A stretch of DNA of 64,000 bases. Source: Nocardioides sp. (GTDB taxonomy: Bacteria > Actinomycetota > Actinomycetes > Propionibacteriales > Nocardioidaceae). A program made the translations under genes and the position numbers. Each line of letters opens with the position of its first letter. The first letter of the stretch is position 1. Positions 53,424-62,542 of the stretch are shown in pieces. Location: the NCBI RefSeq assembly GCF_030149505.1, contig NZ_JASBRN010000012.1:62001-126000 (forward strand), given 5' to 3'. Below the pieces are notes generated by a model, which was given only the letters and a program-made list of their open reading frames with translations, ran no database searches and was not told the DNA's origin.

Positions 53424-54666
53424 GGGTGACCTGGCCTCCCGCGACGAGGAACCGGACGCCCCGGAGCGCGGCAGGCACGTCCTCGGGGACCGCGGCGGTG
53501 ACGAGCACCTGCTCCGCGCCGGCCACCAGTGCCGCCAGCTGCTCGCGCCGCTGCGAGTCCAGCTCGGCGAAGACGTCGTCGAGCACGAGGATCGGGTCGT
53601 CGCCCTCGGAGCGCAGCAGGTCGTACGACGCCAGCCGCAGGGCGAGCGCGAAGGACCACGACTCCCCGTGCGAGGCGTAGCCCTTCACCGGCAGCCGGAC
53701 CGCGACCGCCCCGGTCTGCTCGCCGGTCTGCTCGCCGGTCTGCTCACCCGTGTCACCGTCCCCGTCCACCGGTCCGGGCGGCTCCGTGGCAGCGACCTCC
53801 GCGGGTCCGAGGGTGAGCAGCAGCTCGTCGCGGTGCGGCCCGACCAGGGACAGCCCACGGTCGAGCTCGTCCCGACGTCGCGCCTCGACCTCCACCAGCA
53901 GGCGCTCGGCGAGGTCGTCCACCCCGAGCTCCCAGGCGCGGTCGGGCAGCTCCAGGCTCGGGCGGTACTCCACGTCGGCGGCGTCGCGTCCGGCCCCCTG
54001 CGCCACGGCGGCGTACGCCGCGACGACGTACGGACGCAGCGCCTCGACCAGTCGCAGCCGCTCGGAGAGCAGCTCCGCACCGGTGCGGGCCAGGTGGGAG
54101 TCCCAGACCGACAGCGTCGCGAGCGCGCCCTCGGCGGACGTGCTGCCGCGGCGGGCGGCGCCGGCGGTCTTCAGCAGCGTGTTGCGCTGGCGCAGGATCC
54201 GGTCGTAGTCGGACCGCACGCCCGCCAGGCGCGGGGCGCGCAGCACCAGGAGGTCGTCGAGGAACTTCCTCCGGTCCGAGGGGTCGCCCTTGACCAGGGT
54301 GAGGTCGTCAGGGGCGAAGACCACGGTGCGCACGAGGCCGACCAGCTCGCGCGCCCGGGGGAGCGGGGAGCGGTTGACCTTGGCCCGGTTGCTGCGACCG
54401 GGGTTGATCTCCACCTCCAGGACCGCGGTGCGGCCGTCGCGCACCACGGCGGCCCGCACGACGGCCCGCTCGGCCCCGGCACGCACCAGCGGGGCGTCGC
54501 TGGCGACCCGGTGCGAGCTGAGCCGGGAGAGGTAGTCGATCGCCTCGACCAGGTTGGTCTTGCCCTGGCCGTTGCGACCCACGAAGGCGGTGACGCCCGG
54601 CTCGAGCGGGACCTCCGCGGTGGGGTAGGAGCGGAAGTCGTGCAGCGTCAGGTGCGAGACGTGCAC
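53413..54666 (-). CDS. recF: DNA replication/repair protein RecF
   Basis: 417 residues. An SMC-like ATPase with Walker [20 protein letters not shown] and Walker [19 protein letters not shown]. It loads RecA at gapped DNA with RecO and RecR. Odd: a 12-bp sequence is repeated in tandem, giving [14 protein letters not shown] near residue 315, in a loop before the conserved [22 protein letters not shown]. The GTG start is 1 bp from the gnd stop. Confidence 0.95.
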   Translation of the reverse strand: MHVSHLTLHDFRSYPTAEVPLEPGVTAFVGRNGQGKTNLVEAIDYLSRLSSHRVASDAPLVRAGAERAVVRAAVVRDGRTAVLEVEINPGRSNRAKVNRSPLPRARELVGLVRTVVFAPDDLTLVKGDPSDRRKFLDDLLVLRAPRLAGVRSDYDRILRQRNTLLKTAGAARRGSTSAEGALATLSVWDSHLARTGAELLSERLRLVEALRPYVVAAYAAVAQGAGRDAADVEYRPSLELPDRAWELGVDDLAERLLVEVEARRRDELDRGLSLVGPHRDELLLTLGPAEVAATEPPGPVDGDGDTGEQTGEQTGEQTGAVAVRLPVKGYASHGESWSFALALRLASYDLLRSEGDDPILVLDDVFAELDSQRREQLAALVAGAEQVLVTAAVPEDVPAALRGVRFLVAGGQVTRDD

Positions 54667-54667
54667 G

Positions 54668-55579
54668 TCACGCCAGGTCGGGTTCCGGGCCGGGCTCCCC
54701 GCCGGAGGCGGCCTGGGTCGCGTGCCCGCCGAACTGGTTGCGCATCGCCGCGACCGCCTTCATCGCGGGGGAGTCCTCCTGGCGGGAGACGAACCGGGCG
54801 TAGAGCGCCGCCGTGATGGCGGGGGTCGCGACGGCGTTCTCGATGCCGGCCTCGACGGTCCAACGTCCCTCGCCGGAGTCGTCGGCGTAGCCGCGGATCG
54901 ACGCCAGGCCCGGGTCCTCGTCGAGCGCGGCCACCAGCAGGTCGAGCAGCCAGGAGCGGATGACGGTCCCCTCGCGCCAGGAGCGGAAGACCTCGGTGGT
55001 GTTGTCGACGACGTCGACGGCCTGGAGCAGCTCCCAGCCCTCGGCGTAGGACTGCATGACGGCGTACTCGATGCCGTTGTGGACCATCTTGGAGAAGTGG
55101 CCGGCGCCCACCTTGCCGGCGTGGACGGCGCCCAGCTCGCCCTCGGGCTTGAGGGCGTCGAGGGCCGGCTGGACCTTGGCGACGTCCTCGGCGGTGCCGC
55201 CGTACATCAGGGCGTACCCGTTCTCCAGGCCCCAGACCCCGCCGGACACCCCGCAGTCGACGAAGCCGATGCCCTTCTCGGCGAGCATCGCCGCGTGTGC
55301 CTGGTCGTCGGTCCAGCGCGAGTTGCCGCCGTCGACGACGAGGTCGCCCTCGCCGAGCAGCTCGCCGAGCCGCTCGATGGTCTCGTGGGTGGGAGCGCCG
55401 GAGGGCACCATCACCCACACGACCTTGGGGGAGGGCAGCGCCTCGACCAGCGCCTCGAGGGAGTCGACGTCCCGCTTGTCGGGGTCGTGGTCGAAGCCCA
55501 CGACCGTGTGTCCGGCGTTGCGCAGGCGGGTGCGCATGTTGCCGCCCATCTTCCCGAGTCCGACGAGTCCGATATCCAT
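54668..55579 (-). CDS. gnd: 6-phosphogluconate dehydrogenase, decarboxylating (short type)
   Basis: 303 residues. N-terminal Rossmann loop [16 protein letters not shown], then GNSRWTDD and the catalytic-region [21 protein letters not shown] and [18 protein letters not shown]. The short class (about 300 residues) is distinct from the 470-residue GndA and is usually NAD-linked. Located between dnaN and recF, as in many actinobacteria. The ATG lies 7 nt after TAGGCT (55587-55592), so it is probably leaderless. Confidence 0.95.
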   Translation of the reverse strand: MDIGLVGLGKMGGNMRTRLRNAGHTVVGFDHDPDKRDVDSLEALVEALPSPKVVWVMVPSGAPTHETIERLGELLGEGDLVVDGGNSRWTDDQAHAAMLAEKGIGFVDCGVSGGVWGLENGYALMYGGTAEDVAKVQPALDALKPEGELGAVHAGKVGAGHFSKMVHNGIEYAVMQSYAEGWELLQAVDVVDNTTEVFRSWREGTVIRSWLLDLLVAALDEDPGLASIRGYADDSGEGRWTVEAGIENAVATPAITAALYARFVSRQEDSPAMKAVAAMRNQFGGHATQAASGGEPGPEPDLA

Positions 55580-55681
55580 ACCGAGCAGCCTAGGACCCGT
55601 ACGAGCGATGGGGGTCCGTCAGGCGGGTGAGGGGCTGGCCGGTGTGGTGTGAGCGTGCCCAGGCGGGATGCTCGGGCGCGC

Positions 55682-56818
55682 TCAGGAGAGCAGGCGGCGG
55701 GGCATGAGGAGGTAGCGGAACCCCGGGTCGCTGTCGTCGTCGGTCACGCCCGAGATCACCACGGGCTTCGAGGCCTGGGTGAAGGCGAGCTGGACCGTGG
55801 GCTGGTCGATGGCGGTGAGCCCGTCGAGCAGGAACTGGGGGTTGAAGCCGGTGGTCAGGTCGTCGCCGGTCACGACGGCCTCGACCGACTCCGAGGCCTG
55901 GGCCTCGTCGCCGGAGCCCGCGTCGAGGGTGAGCACACCGTCCGAGAAGGCGAGCTGGACGGCGGTGTTGCGCTCGGCCACGAGCGAGACGCGCTTGACC
56001 GACTCCACCAGCGCGGCCTTGTCGACCGTGGCCAGCGTGAGGTGCTCGGAGGGGAAGAGGCTGCGGACCTTGGGGAACTCCCCGTCGAGCAGGCGCGTGG
56101 TCGTACGACGCATGCCGCCGGGTCCTGCGCCCTCGAAGCCGATCAGGCCGTCGCCCGCCCCGCTCGCGCTGAGCGCGATGGCGATCTCGGCGCCGGCGGT
56201 CAGCGACTTGGCGGTGTCGGCGAGGACCTTGGCCGGCACGAGCGCGGCGAGGGTCTCGTCGGGGGTGCGCGGGTCCCAGGTGAGCTCGCGCTGGGAGAGC
56301 CGGAAGCGGTCGGTGGCCAGCAGCGAGATCGTGGAGCCGTCGATCTCGAGTCGGACGCCGGTGAGCACGGGCAGCATGTCGTCGCGTCCCGCGGCGGTGA
56401 CCGCCTGGGCGACGGCGTGGCTGAAGAGCTCGCTGGGGACGGTGCCGGTGGCCTGGGGCATGGCGGGCAGCGTGGGGTACTCCTCGACCGGCATGGTCTG
56501 GAGGCTGAAGCGAGCCGAGCCACAGGTGAGCTGGACCCGGGCGCCGTCGAGCGTCATCTCGACCGGCTTGGCGGGGAGGCTGCGGCAGATGTCGGCGAGC
56601 AGCCGGCCGCTGACCAGGGCACGCCCCGGGTCGTGGACGTCGGCGTGCAGGGTCGCGCGTGCGGAGGTCTCGTAGTCGAAGCTGGACAGGACCAGCCCCT
56701 GGTCGTCGGCCTCGATGAGCAGGCCGGCGAGGACGGGGACGCTCGGTCGCACGGGCAGGTTGCGTGCCGCCCAGGCGACGGCATCGGCCAGCACGTCTCG
56801 TTCGACGCGGAACTTCAC
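55682..56818 (-). CDS. dnaN: DNA polymerase III sliding clamp (beta subunit)
   Basis: 378 residues from GTG 56818 (VKFRVERDVLADAVAWAARNLPVRPSVPVLAGLLIE); the track extends 55 residues into the origin region. It has three clamp folds and a conserved C-terminus (YLLMPRRLLS). It tethers the polymerase to DNA. Confidence 0.97.
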   Translation of the reverse strand: MKFRVERDVLADAVAWAARNLPVRPSVPVLAGLLIEADDQGLVLSSFDYETSARATLHADVHDPGRALVSGRLLADICRSLPAKPVEMTLDGARVQLTCGSARFSLQTMPVEEYPTLPAMPQATGTVPSELFSHAVAQAVTAAGRDDMLPVLTGVRLEIDGSTISLLATDRFRLSQRELTWDPRTPDETLAALVPAKVLADTAKSLTAGAEIAIALSASGAGDGLIGFEGAGPGGMRRTTTRLLDGEFPKVRSLFPSEHLTLATVDKAALVESVKRVSLVAERNTAVQLAFSDGVLTLDAGSGDEAQASESVEAVVTGDDLTTGFNPQFLLDGLTAIDQPTVQLAFTQASKPVVISGVTDDDSDPGFRYLLMPRRLLS

Positions 56819-57253
56819 GGTGTCAGTCCTTCGGCAGGAGGGGCGCGGGGCCGGGCAGGGGGAGCCGGGCGTGGGGCACGGCAGGGGACCCGGGGTGACG
56901 GGGAGTCGCATCCTGCCACGCGCCCCCACCGGAGGGGAGCGCTGGTGGGTTTTCCCCAGGGAGGGGCCCGGGAGGAGTTCCACGGGGAATCGGGATGGTC
57001 AAGGGTCCAGAGGAGTCATAGGAGCTGTGGACTCTGTGGACGATCGGCGTTCGTGCAGGTCGTGCGGAGGAAAGCGAGTGCACAGGGGGTGGGGAGGAGT
57101 GGTGTGGTTCCGGGCCCCGGCCTGTGCAGTGGGGAAGGGGTCGTGGACGGGACGCGATCCGGTCCACAGATCCTCCCCGTGTAATTCGGGGTGGATCCGC
57201 TCGTCGTCCACAGGCACGGACGACACGTTCCGGGCCAGGACGAGTCGACCCGT
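56819..57253. other. oriC: dnaA-dnaN intergenic region, probable origin of replication
   Basis: 435 bp with clustered DnaA-box-like 9-mers: TGTGGACTC (57026-57034) and TGTGGACGA (57035-57043) back to back, CGGTCCACA (57160-57168) and TCGTCCACA (57204-57212), with 7-8 of 9 matches to TTGTCCACA. TTTTCCCCA occurs near 56950. In most actinobacteria the functional origin lies exactly here. No clear AT-rich unwinding segment was seen by eye. Confidence 0.7.
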
Positions 57254-58741
57254 TCAGGCCTGGCGTGCCTGCATCTTCACGCGGTTCGTCAGCTCGGAGA
57301 CCTGGTTGAAGACGGCCCGGCGCTCGGCGAGCAGCTGGTTGATCTTGCGGTCGGCGTACATCACCGTCGTGTGGTCGCGGTTGCCGAACTGCGCGCCGAT
57401 CTTGGGCAGCGAGAGGTCGGTGAGCTCGCGGCACAGGTACATCGCGATCTGGCGTGCCATCACGAGGTGCCGACCGCGGCTGGGGCCCGTCAGCTCGTCG
57501 ATGGTCAGCCCGAAGTAGGCCGCCGTCTGGGCGATGATCAGCCCGGCGGTGATCTCGGGCTCGCCCCCCTCGGGGATCAGGTCCTTGAGCACGATCTCGG
57601 CCAGGGTCATGTCGACCTCCTGGCGGTTGAGGTTGGCGAAGGCGGTGACGCGGATCAGCGCCCCCTCGAGCTCGCGGATGTTGGTCTGGATCTTGGAGGC
57701 GATGAACTCCAGGACGTCCGGGGGCGCGGTCAGCCGGTCCATCGCGGCCTTCTTGCGCAGGATGGCGATGCGGGTCTCGAGGTCGGGCGGCTGGACGTCG
57801 GTGATCAGTCCCCACTCGAACCGGTTGCGCAGCCGGTCCTCCAGGGCCTCGAGGCGCTTGGGCGCCCGGTCGGAGGTCAGCACGATCTGCTTGTTGGCGT
57901 TGTGGAGGGTGTTGAAGGTGTGGAAGAACTCCTCCTGCGTCTGGGTCTTCCCCTCCAGGAACTGGATGTCGTCGATCAGCAGCACGTCGACGTCGCGGTA
58001 GCGGCGCTTGAAGCGGTCCTGGCGGTCGTCGCGGATCGCGTTGATGAACTCGTTGGTGAACTCCTCGCTCGAGACGTAGCGCACCTTGGCGCCGTTGTAG
58101 AGCGAACGGACGTAGTGACCGATGGCGTGGAGCAGGTGGGTCTTGCCCAGCCCGGAGTCGCCGTAGACGAGCAGGGGGTTGTAGGCCTTGCCCGGTGCCT
58201 CGGCGACCGCGACGGCGGCCGCGTGGGGGAAGCGGTTGGACGAGCCGATGACGAAGGTCTCGAAGGTGTACTTGGGGTTGAGCCGGGTCTCCAGGGCGTT
58301 CGGGCGTACGCCGTTGTCGACCGGTGCGGGGGGCTCGGGCGGGCTCGGGGTCATCTCGCGCCGGGGTGCGGGGGGCACGGGGCCGAGGTCGGGTGCCGGG
58401 GCAGCGGCGAGCGATGGCGCCTCCTCGTCACTGCCGATCGCCGAGTCGACAGGGCTATAAGTCGACATATCGCTTTCAGCAGCGGCGTCCTCGAGTGCCG
58501 GGTTCACCGTCACGGCGATCCGGATCTCCTGGCCGAAGCGCACCGACAACGCGTCCTCGAGCTGCGCGCGCAGCCGCCCTTCCAGCTGGTGGCGGGTGAA
58601 GTCGTTGGGGACGGCGATGATCGCGGTGTGCCCGTGCAGGGTGATCGGCTCGCTGGCTCGCAGCCACGCGCGTTGGTTGGGCTGGAGGTCCGCGACCACG
58701 CCGTGCCAGGCGGAGGCGAGGTCCGAGAGGTTGTCGTCCAC
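57254..58741 (-). CDS. dnaA: Chromosomal replication initiator DnaA
   Basis: 495 residues from GTG 58741. Domain I ([26 protein letters not shown]) is followed by a Pro-rich domain II, then the AAA+ domain with [31 protein letters not shown] and the sensor region [13 protein letters not shown]. Domain IV carries the box-recognition motif [19 protein letters not shown]. It initiates replication and binds the boxes on both sides. Confidence 0.97.
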   Translation of the reverse strand: MDDNLSDLASAWHGVVADLQPNQRAWLRASEPITLHGHTAIIAVPNDFTRHQLEGRLRAQLEDALSVRFGQEIRIAVTVNPALEDAAAESDMSTYSPVDSAIGSDEEAPSLAAAPAPDLGPVPPAPRREMTPSPPEPPAPVDNGVRPNALETRLNPKYTFETFVIGSSNRFPHAAAVAVAEAPGKAYNPLLVYGDSGLGKTHLLHAIGHYVRSLYNGAKVRYVSSEEFTNEFINAIRDDRQDRFKRRYRDVDVLLIDDIQFLEGKTQTQEEFFHTFNTLHNANKQIVLTSDRAPKRLEALEDRLRNRFEWGLITDVQPPDLETRIAILRKKAAMDRLTAPPDVLEFIASKIQTNIRELEGALIRVTAFANLNRQEVDMTLAEIVLKDLIPEGGEPEITAGLIIAQTAAYFGLTIDELTGPSRGRHLVMARQIAMYLCRELTDLSLPKIGAQFGNRDHTTVMYADRKINQLLAERRAVFNQVSELTNRVKMQARQA

Positions 58742-59419
58742 GGTGGGGGTGCTCCGCCCTGCCCCGGTCGGAGGGGTCCCTCACGGGTCCGGGGAGCTGC
58801 TCGTCTGGTGGGTTGTCGGTCGGTCTCGCGCCACGGCCGCGGCCGGTGTCTCCACCGCGTGCGCTGCTGTGCCGCGCTCATGTTCCACAAGTTGATCCAC
58901 AGGCTGTGAACCCGGGTCGGGGGATACGGCCCGTCGTGGCTCCGGTGCCCGTGCCGGATCGGTCTCCATCGCTGTCGTCGCAGGTCAGAGCCGGTGGATC
59001 GACCTGGGCGGGCCCGTCGGCACTGACGGAGCGGTGGTGCCCGAACGTGGCGCGGACGCGGGGCCGCGAGAGGGGGAACCTAACCCGGCGCCCGGGGGCG
59101 CGCAACCAGTTCTCCACAGGCTGCGGGTCGGCAGGAGCGGCCTGTGCCCGGTGGCGTCGCCGAGGGTTTGACCCTCCGTCGCGCGCCCGCGTACCGTTGG
59201 CCGGTCATCCGAGGAGATCTGTGTGTCGACGGGTGCCGCATGTCCATGACCGTCCAGGCAGCCGCCGGGGCGACGTGGGTGAGCGGTGCCGGCCGAAGGT
59301 CGCGTACCGGTGGTGCCTGCGGGCGCCCCGGTCGGCACAGCCGATCACAGGGTGGGAGGTCCGGCGCCGCCGGGCCCGACGCAGACGTCCAGCAGAACCC
59401 TCCGCGAGAGAGAGCAGTC
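58742..59419. promoter_or_regulatory. dnaA-rpmH divergent intergenic region
   Basis: 678 bp between the divergent dnaA and rpmH genes with no supportable gene. DnaA-box-like sites: TGTTCCACA (58881-58889), TGATCCACA (58893-58901) and TTCTCCACA (59110-59118, 8 of 9). It holds the promoters of dnaA and rpmH and could contribute to the origin or to DnaA autoregulation. Confidence 0.6.
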
Positions 59420-59557
59420 GTGAGCAAGCGCACGTACCAGCCCAACAACCGCCGCCGTCACAAGGTGCACGGTTTCCGTCTCCGCATGCGCACCCGCGCG
59501 GGGCGCGCGATCCTCAACCAGCGGCGCCGCAAGGGCCGCAAGTCGATCGCGGTCTGA
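59420..59557 (+). CDS. rpmH: 50S ribosomal protein L34
   Basis: 45 residues from GTG 59420 (AGAGAG upstream). [32 protein letters not shown] is a textbook L34. It is visible in the track only as the end of a longer out-of-frame ORF. First gene of the rpmH-rnpA-yidD-yidC-khpB-rsmG run. Confidence 0.98.
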   Translation: MSKRTYQPNNRRRHKVHGFRLRMRTRAGRAILNQRRRKGRKSIAV

Positions 59558-59582
59558 GCCGACCGACGCCTCGCACCGCCAC

Positions 59583-59918
59583 GTGCTCCCCGCTGAGCAC
59601 CGGCTCGACGACGCCGGACTGTTCCGGCTCGCGACCCGCAGGGGGACGCGTCGCTCCTCGCCCACGCTGGTGACCCACCTGCTGCAGCGCGAGGGCGACG
59701 CTCCCCCGCTCGTCGGGTTCGTCGTCAGCAGGGCGGTGGGCAACGCCGTCGTCCGCAACCGTGTGAAGCGCCGTCTTCGCCACCTGGCCCGGGAGCACGT
59801 GTCCTCGCTCCCGGGCTCTTGCGTGCTCGTGGTGCGGGCACTGCCGTCCTCCGCGCAGGCATCCAGCGCCGCGCTGGCGGCGGACCTGTCCGGCTGCCTC
59901 ACGAGGATGGCGGCGTGA
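59583..59918 (+). CDS. rnpA: Ribonuclease P protein component
   Basis: 111 residues from GTG 59583. It has the RNA-binding RNR motif [21 protein letters not shown]. It assists the RNA subunit in tRNA 5-prime maturation. 25 bp after rpmH; its stop overlaps the yidD GTG. Confidence 0.97.
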   Translation: MLPAEHRLDDAGLFRLATRRGTRRSSPTLVTHLLQREGDAPPLVGFVVSRAVGNAVVRNRVKRRLRHLAREHVSSLPGSCVLVVRALPSSAQASSAALAADLSGCLTRMAA

Positions 59919-60220
59919 AGGACCCCCTGCGGTTGCTGCTCATCGGCTTCCTGCGCGTCTACCGGAGGGTGGTCAGCCCGCTCTACGGCCAGGTCTGCCG
60001 CTACCACCCCAGCTGCTCGGCATACGCCCTGGAGGCGGTCACCGTGCACGGCAGCCTGCGAGGCAGCTGGCTGGCGGTGCGGCGGCTCGGCCGGTGCCAC
60101 CCCTGGTCCGACGGCGGCTACGACCCGGTGCCCCCTCGCCACCCGGAGGGCACCATGGACGTCGACACCCCGCCCCACCCCACCCCATCCCCGCACGTCC
60201 GCCCCACACAAGGAGTCTGA
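59915..60220 (+). CDS. yidD: Membrane protein insertion efficiency factor YidD
   Basis: 101 residues from GTG 59915 (GTGA). The [11 protein letters not shown] motif and [26 protein letters not shown] are diagnostic. A His/Pro-rich tail follows. It helps YidC insert membrane proteins. Confidence 0.95.
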   Translation: MKDPLRLLLIGFLRVYRRVVSPLYGQVCRYHPSCSAYALEAVTVHGSLRGSWLAVRRLGRCHPWSDGGYDPVPPRHPEGTMDVDTPPHPTPSPHVRPTQGV

Positions 60221-60223
60221 TCC

Positions 60224-61249
60224 GTGGGAACCATCGGTGACATCTTCGGCTTCCTGGCCGCACCGCTCTACTACGCCATCTCCGGCGTCATGCTCCTCTG
60301 GCACGAGCTCTTCACCCTGCTCGGCCTGGACGAGAACGGGGGCCTCGGGTGGGCCCTGTCGATCATCGGGCTGACGCTGGTCATCCGCGCGGCGCTGATC
60401 CCGCTCTTCGTGCGTCAGATCAAGGCCAGCCGCAACATGCAGCTGATCCAGCCGAAGGTCCGCGAGCTGCAGAAGAAGTACGGCCACGACCGGGAGCGTC
60501 TCGCGCAGGAGACGATGAAGCTCTACAAGGACTCGGGCACCAACCCGTTCGCGTCCTGCCTGCCGATCCTGCTGCAGATGCCGATCTTCTTCACGCTGTT
60601 CAGCCTGCTGAACAACGCCTCGAAGGAGGTGGGCCGGGGGTTCCTGACCGATGAGCGAGCCCGCAACTTCGGGGAGTCCGAGCTCTTCGGTCGGATCCCC
60701 ATCGCGGACAGCTTCTGGGGCTCCGGCATCTGGCGCGAGGGAGGCGGTGACGCCGCCGTCATGGTGCTCGCGCTGTTCCTCGTGCTCGCCATGACCGCCA
60801 CCACGTTCTTCACGCAGCGCCAGCTGATGAGCAAGAACATGCCGGCCGACGCGCTGTCCGGCCCGTACGCGCAGCAGCAGAAGCTGCTGCTCTACGTCCT
60901 CCCGGTCGCCTTTGGGCTCGGTGGCGTGGCCTTCCCGATCGGCGTCCTCCTCTACTGGACGACCTCGAACCTGTGGACGATGGGCCAGCAGTTCTACGTG
61001 ATCCGCAACAACCCCGCTCCGGGCACCCCGGCCGCCAAGGCCAAGGAGGAGCGCGACCGGGCCAAGGCCCTCAAGCGTGGTGAGGTCGTGGCCGAGGTCG
61101 AGCCCGAGGTCGTGGAGGAGCGCCGTCCGGTCCGCCGTGAGCAGCCCCAGCGGCAGCCGCGGGCCGCCCGGAAGAAGGCCGCCCCCGCGAAGGGGGCTCC
61201 TGCCCGGAACCAGACCCAGAAGAACCAGAAGAAGGGAGGCGGCTCGTGA
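60224..61249 (+). CDS. yidC: Membrane protein insertase YidC/OxaI
   Basis: 341 residues from GTG 60224. Hydrophobic helices with VIRAALIPLFVRQIKASRNMQLIQPKVRELQKKYG and FASCLPILLQMPIFFTLFSLL (the conserved Arg-bearing groove), and YVLPVAFGLGGVAFPIGVLLYWTTSNLW. The C-terminal 80 residues are Lys/Arg/Ala-rich, for ribosome contact. It inserts inner-membrane proteins with SecYEG or alone. Confidence 0.96.
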   Translation: MGTIGDIFGFLAAPLYYAISGVMLLWHELFTLLGLDENGGLGWALSIIGLTLVIRAALIPLFVRQIKASRNMQLIQPKVRELQKKYGHDRERLAQETMKLYKDSGTNPFASCLPILLQMPIFFTLFSLLNNASKEVGRGFLTDERARNFGESELFGRIPIADSFWGSGIWREGGGDAAVMVLALFLVLAMTATTFFTQRQLMSKNMPADALSGPYAQQQKLLLYVLPVAFGLGGVAFPIGVLLYWTTSNLWTMGQQFYVIRNNPAPGTPAAKAKEERDRAKALKRGEVVAEVEPEVVEERRPVRREQPQRQPRAARKKAAPAKGAPARNQTQKNQKKGGGS

Positions 61250-61779
61250 GCGAGTCGACCCAGACCTCCGACGCCGTGCAGTCCGCGGACGTCGAGCAGG
61301 ACCAGCCCGTGGTGAGCAACCGCGTCCAGGCGCTCGAGAACGAGGGCGAGATCGCGGCCGACTACCTCGAGGAGCTGCTCGACATCGCCGACCTCGACGG
61401 TGACCTCGACATGGACGTCGAGGGGGACCGTGCTGCGGTGTCCATCGTGGGTGCGGACCTCTCCCAGCTCGTGGGACGCGACGGTGAGGTGCTGGAGGCA
61501 CTCCAGGAGCTGACCCGGCTGGCCGTGTACCGCGAGACCGGTGAGCGGTCCCGGTTGATGCTCGACATCTCCGGCTTCCGCGCCGAGCGGCGTGCCGAGC
61601 TGGAGAAGGTGGCCGCTGACGCGGTGGCTCAGGTGCGGGAGCGCGGCGAGCGGGTCTCGCTGGAGCCGATGTCGCCGTTCGAGCGCAAGGTCGTCCACGA
61701 CGCGGTGGCCCAGGCCGGCCTCGTGTCGGAGTCCGAGGGCGTGGAGCCCCGGCGGTTCGTGGTGATCCTCCCTGAGTGA
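61246..61779 (+). CDS. khpB: KH/R3H RNA-binding protein KhpB (Jag)
   Basis: 177 residues from GTG 61246 (GTGA overlap with yidC). An acidic N-terminus is followed by a KH domain (VSIVGADLSQLVGRDGEVLEALQELTRLAVY) and an R3H domain (FERKVVHDAVAQAGLVSESEGVEPRRFVVI). It binds RNA and affects wall growth in other Gram-positives. Confidence 0.93.
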   Translation: MSESTQTSDAVQSADVEQDQPVVSNRVQALENEGEIAADYLEELLDIADLDGDLDMDVEGDRAAVSIVGADLSQLVGRDGEVLEALQELTRLAVYRETGERSRLMLDISGFRAERRAELEKVAADAVAQVRERGERVSLEPMSPFERKVVHDAVAQAGLVSESEGVEPRRFVVILPE

Positions 61780-61800
61780 CGCGCTGCCCGACCCGGGCGC

Positions 61801-61816
61801 TGTTTCACGTGAAACA
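61801..61816. other. parS: parS centromere site 1
   Basis: Perfect 16-bp palindrome TGTTTCACGTGAAACA, the universal ParB-binding site, 15 bp before the rsmG GTG start and within an open frame that extends the rsmG frame upstream (it reads VSRET). Confidence 0.97.
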
Positions 61817-61831
61817 CCCCCCACGCCCGAG

Positions 61832-62542
61832 GTGGCGCGGGGGGTGTTCCCGCCTGAGCGGCTCCCGCTCGTCGAGCGGTACGTCGGCTGGCTGGCCGGC
61901 GCCGGGACCGAGCGGGGCCTCATCGGCCCGCGGGAGGTGCCGCGGCTGTGGGACCGGCATGTCCTGAACTCTGCCGTGCTCGGCGAGTGGATCCCTCCAG
62001 GTGCCCGGGTCGCCGACATCGGGAGCGGGGCCGGTCTGCCCGGTCTCGTGCTGGCGCTGGTGCGCCCCGACCTGGAGGTGACCCTGGTCGAGCCGCTGCT
62101 GCGCCGCGCGACCTTCCTGCAGGAGGTGGTCTCCGACCTCGACGTCCCGGTGCGGGTCGTGCGGGCCAGGGCGGAGGAGCTGCACGGAGTCGAGTCCTTC
62201 GACGTCGTGACCTCACGGGCCGTCGCTCCTCTCGACCGACTGGCCGGTTGGTGCATGCCCTTGGTTGCTGCTGGCGGTGCGATGGTGGCGCTCAAGGGGT
62301 CGAGCGCCTCCGACGAGGTGGAGCAGCACCGCGACGAGCTCCGACGGCACGGGACCGGTGATCCCGAGGTGCGAGCCCTGGGGGCGGACGTCCTGGAGTC
62401 CCCCACCTGGGCGGTCCGGGTTTCCTGGGTCGGCGAGCCGCAGGTATCTTGGCGCATCGCCCGGGACGCTCGTCCTCGTGGTCAGCGAGCACAGCGTCGT
62501 CCCGGCCCCGGCGGACGTCGACGCGGGAAGGGCACCCGGTGA
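61832..62542 (+). CDS. rsmG: 16S rRNA (guanine527-N7)-methyltransferase
   Basis: 236 residues from GTG 61832. SAM-binding motif VADIGSGAGLPGLVLALVRPD, then EPLLRRATFLQEVV and TSRAVAPLDRLAGWCMPL, as in GidB/RsmG. The tail is basic (RGQRAQRRPGPGGRRRGKG). The frame is open upstream through parS (LSDALPDPGAVSRETPPTPE) but has no ATG, GTG or TTG there, so either the N-terminus is short or a non-standard start is used. parA starts in its stop. Confidence 0.93.
   Translation: MARGVFPPERLPLVERYVGWLAGAGTERGLIGPREVPRLWDRHVLNSAVLGEWIPPGARVADIGSGAGLPGLVLALVRPDLEVTLVEPLLRRATFLQEVVSDLDVPVRVVRARAEELHGVESFDVVTSRAVAPLDRLAGWCMPLVAAGGAMVALKGSSASDEVEQHRDELRRHGTGDPEVRALGADVLESPTWAVRVSWVGEPQVSWRIARDARPRGQRAQRRPGPGGRRRGKGTR

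Noticed and set aside
56819-59419. A third perfect parS site in the origin region
   Set aside because: Only two TGTTTCACGTGAAACA sites were found, both right of rpmH; nearby palindromes do not match.
59345-61501. 718-residue minus-strand ORF over rnpA-yidC-khpB
   Set aside because: Shadow of several well-recognised plus-strand genes.
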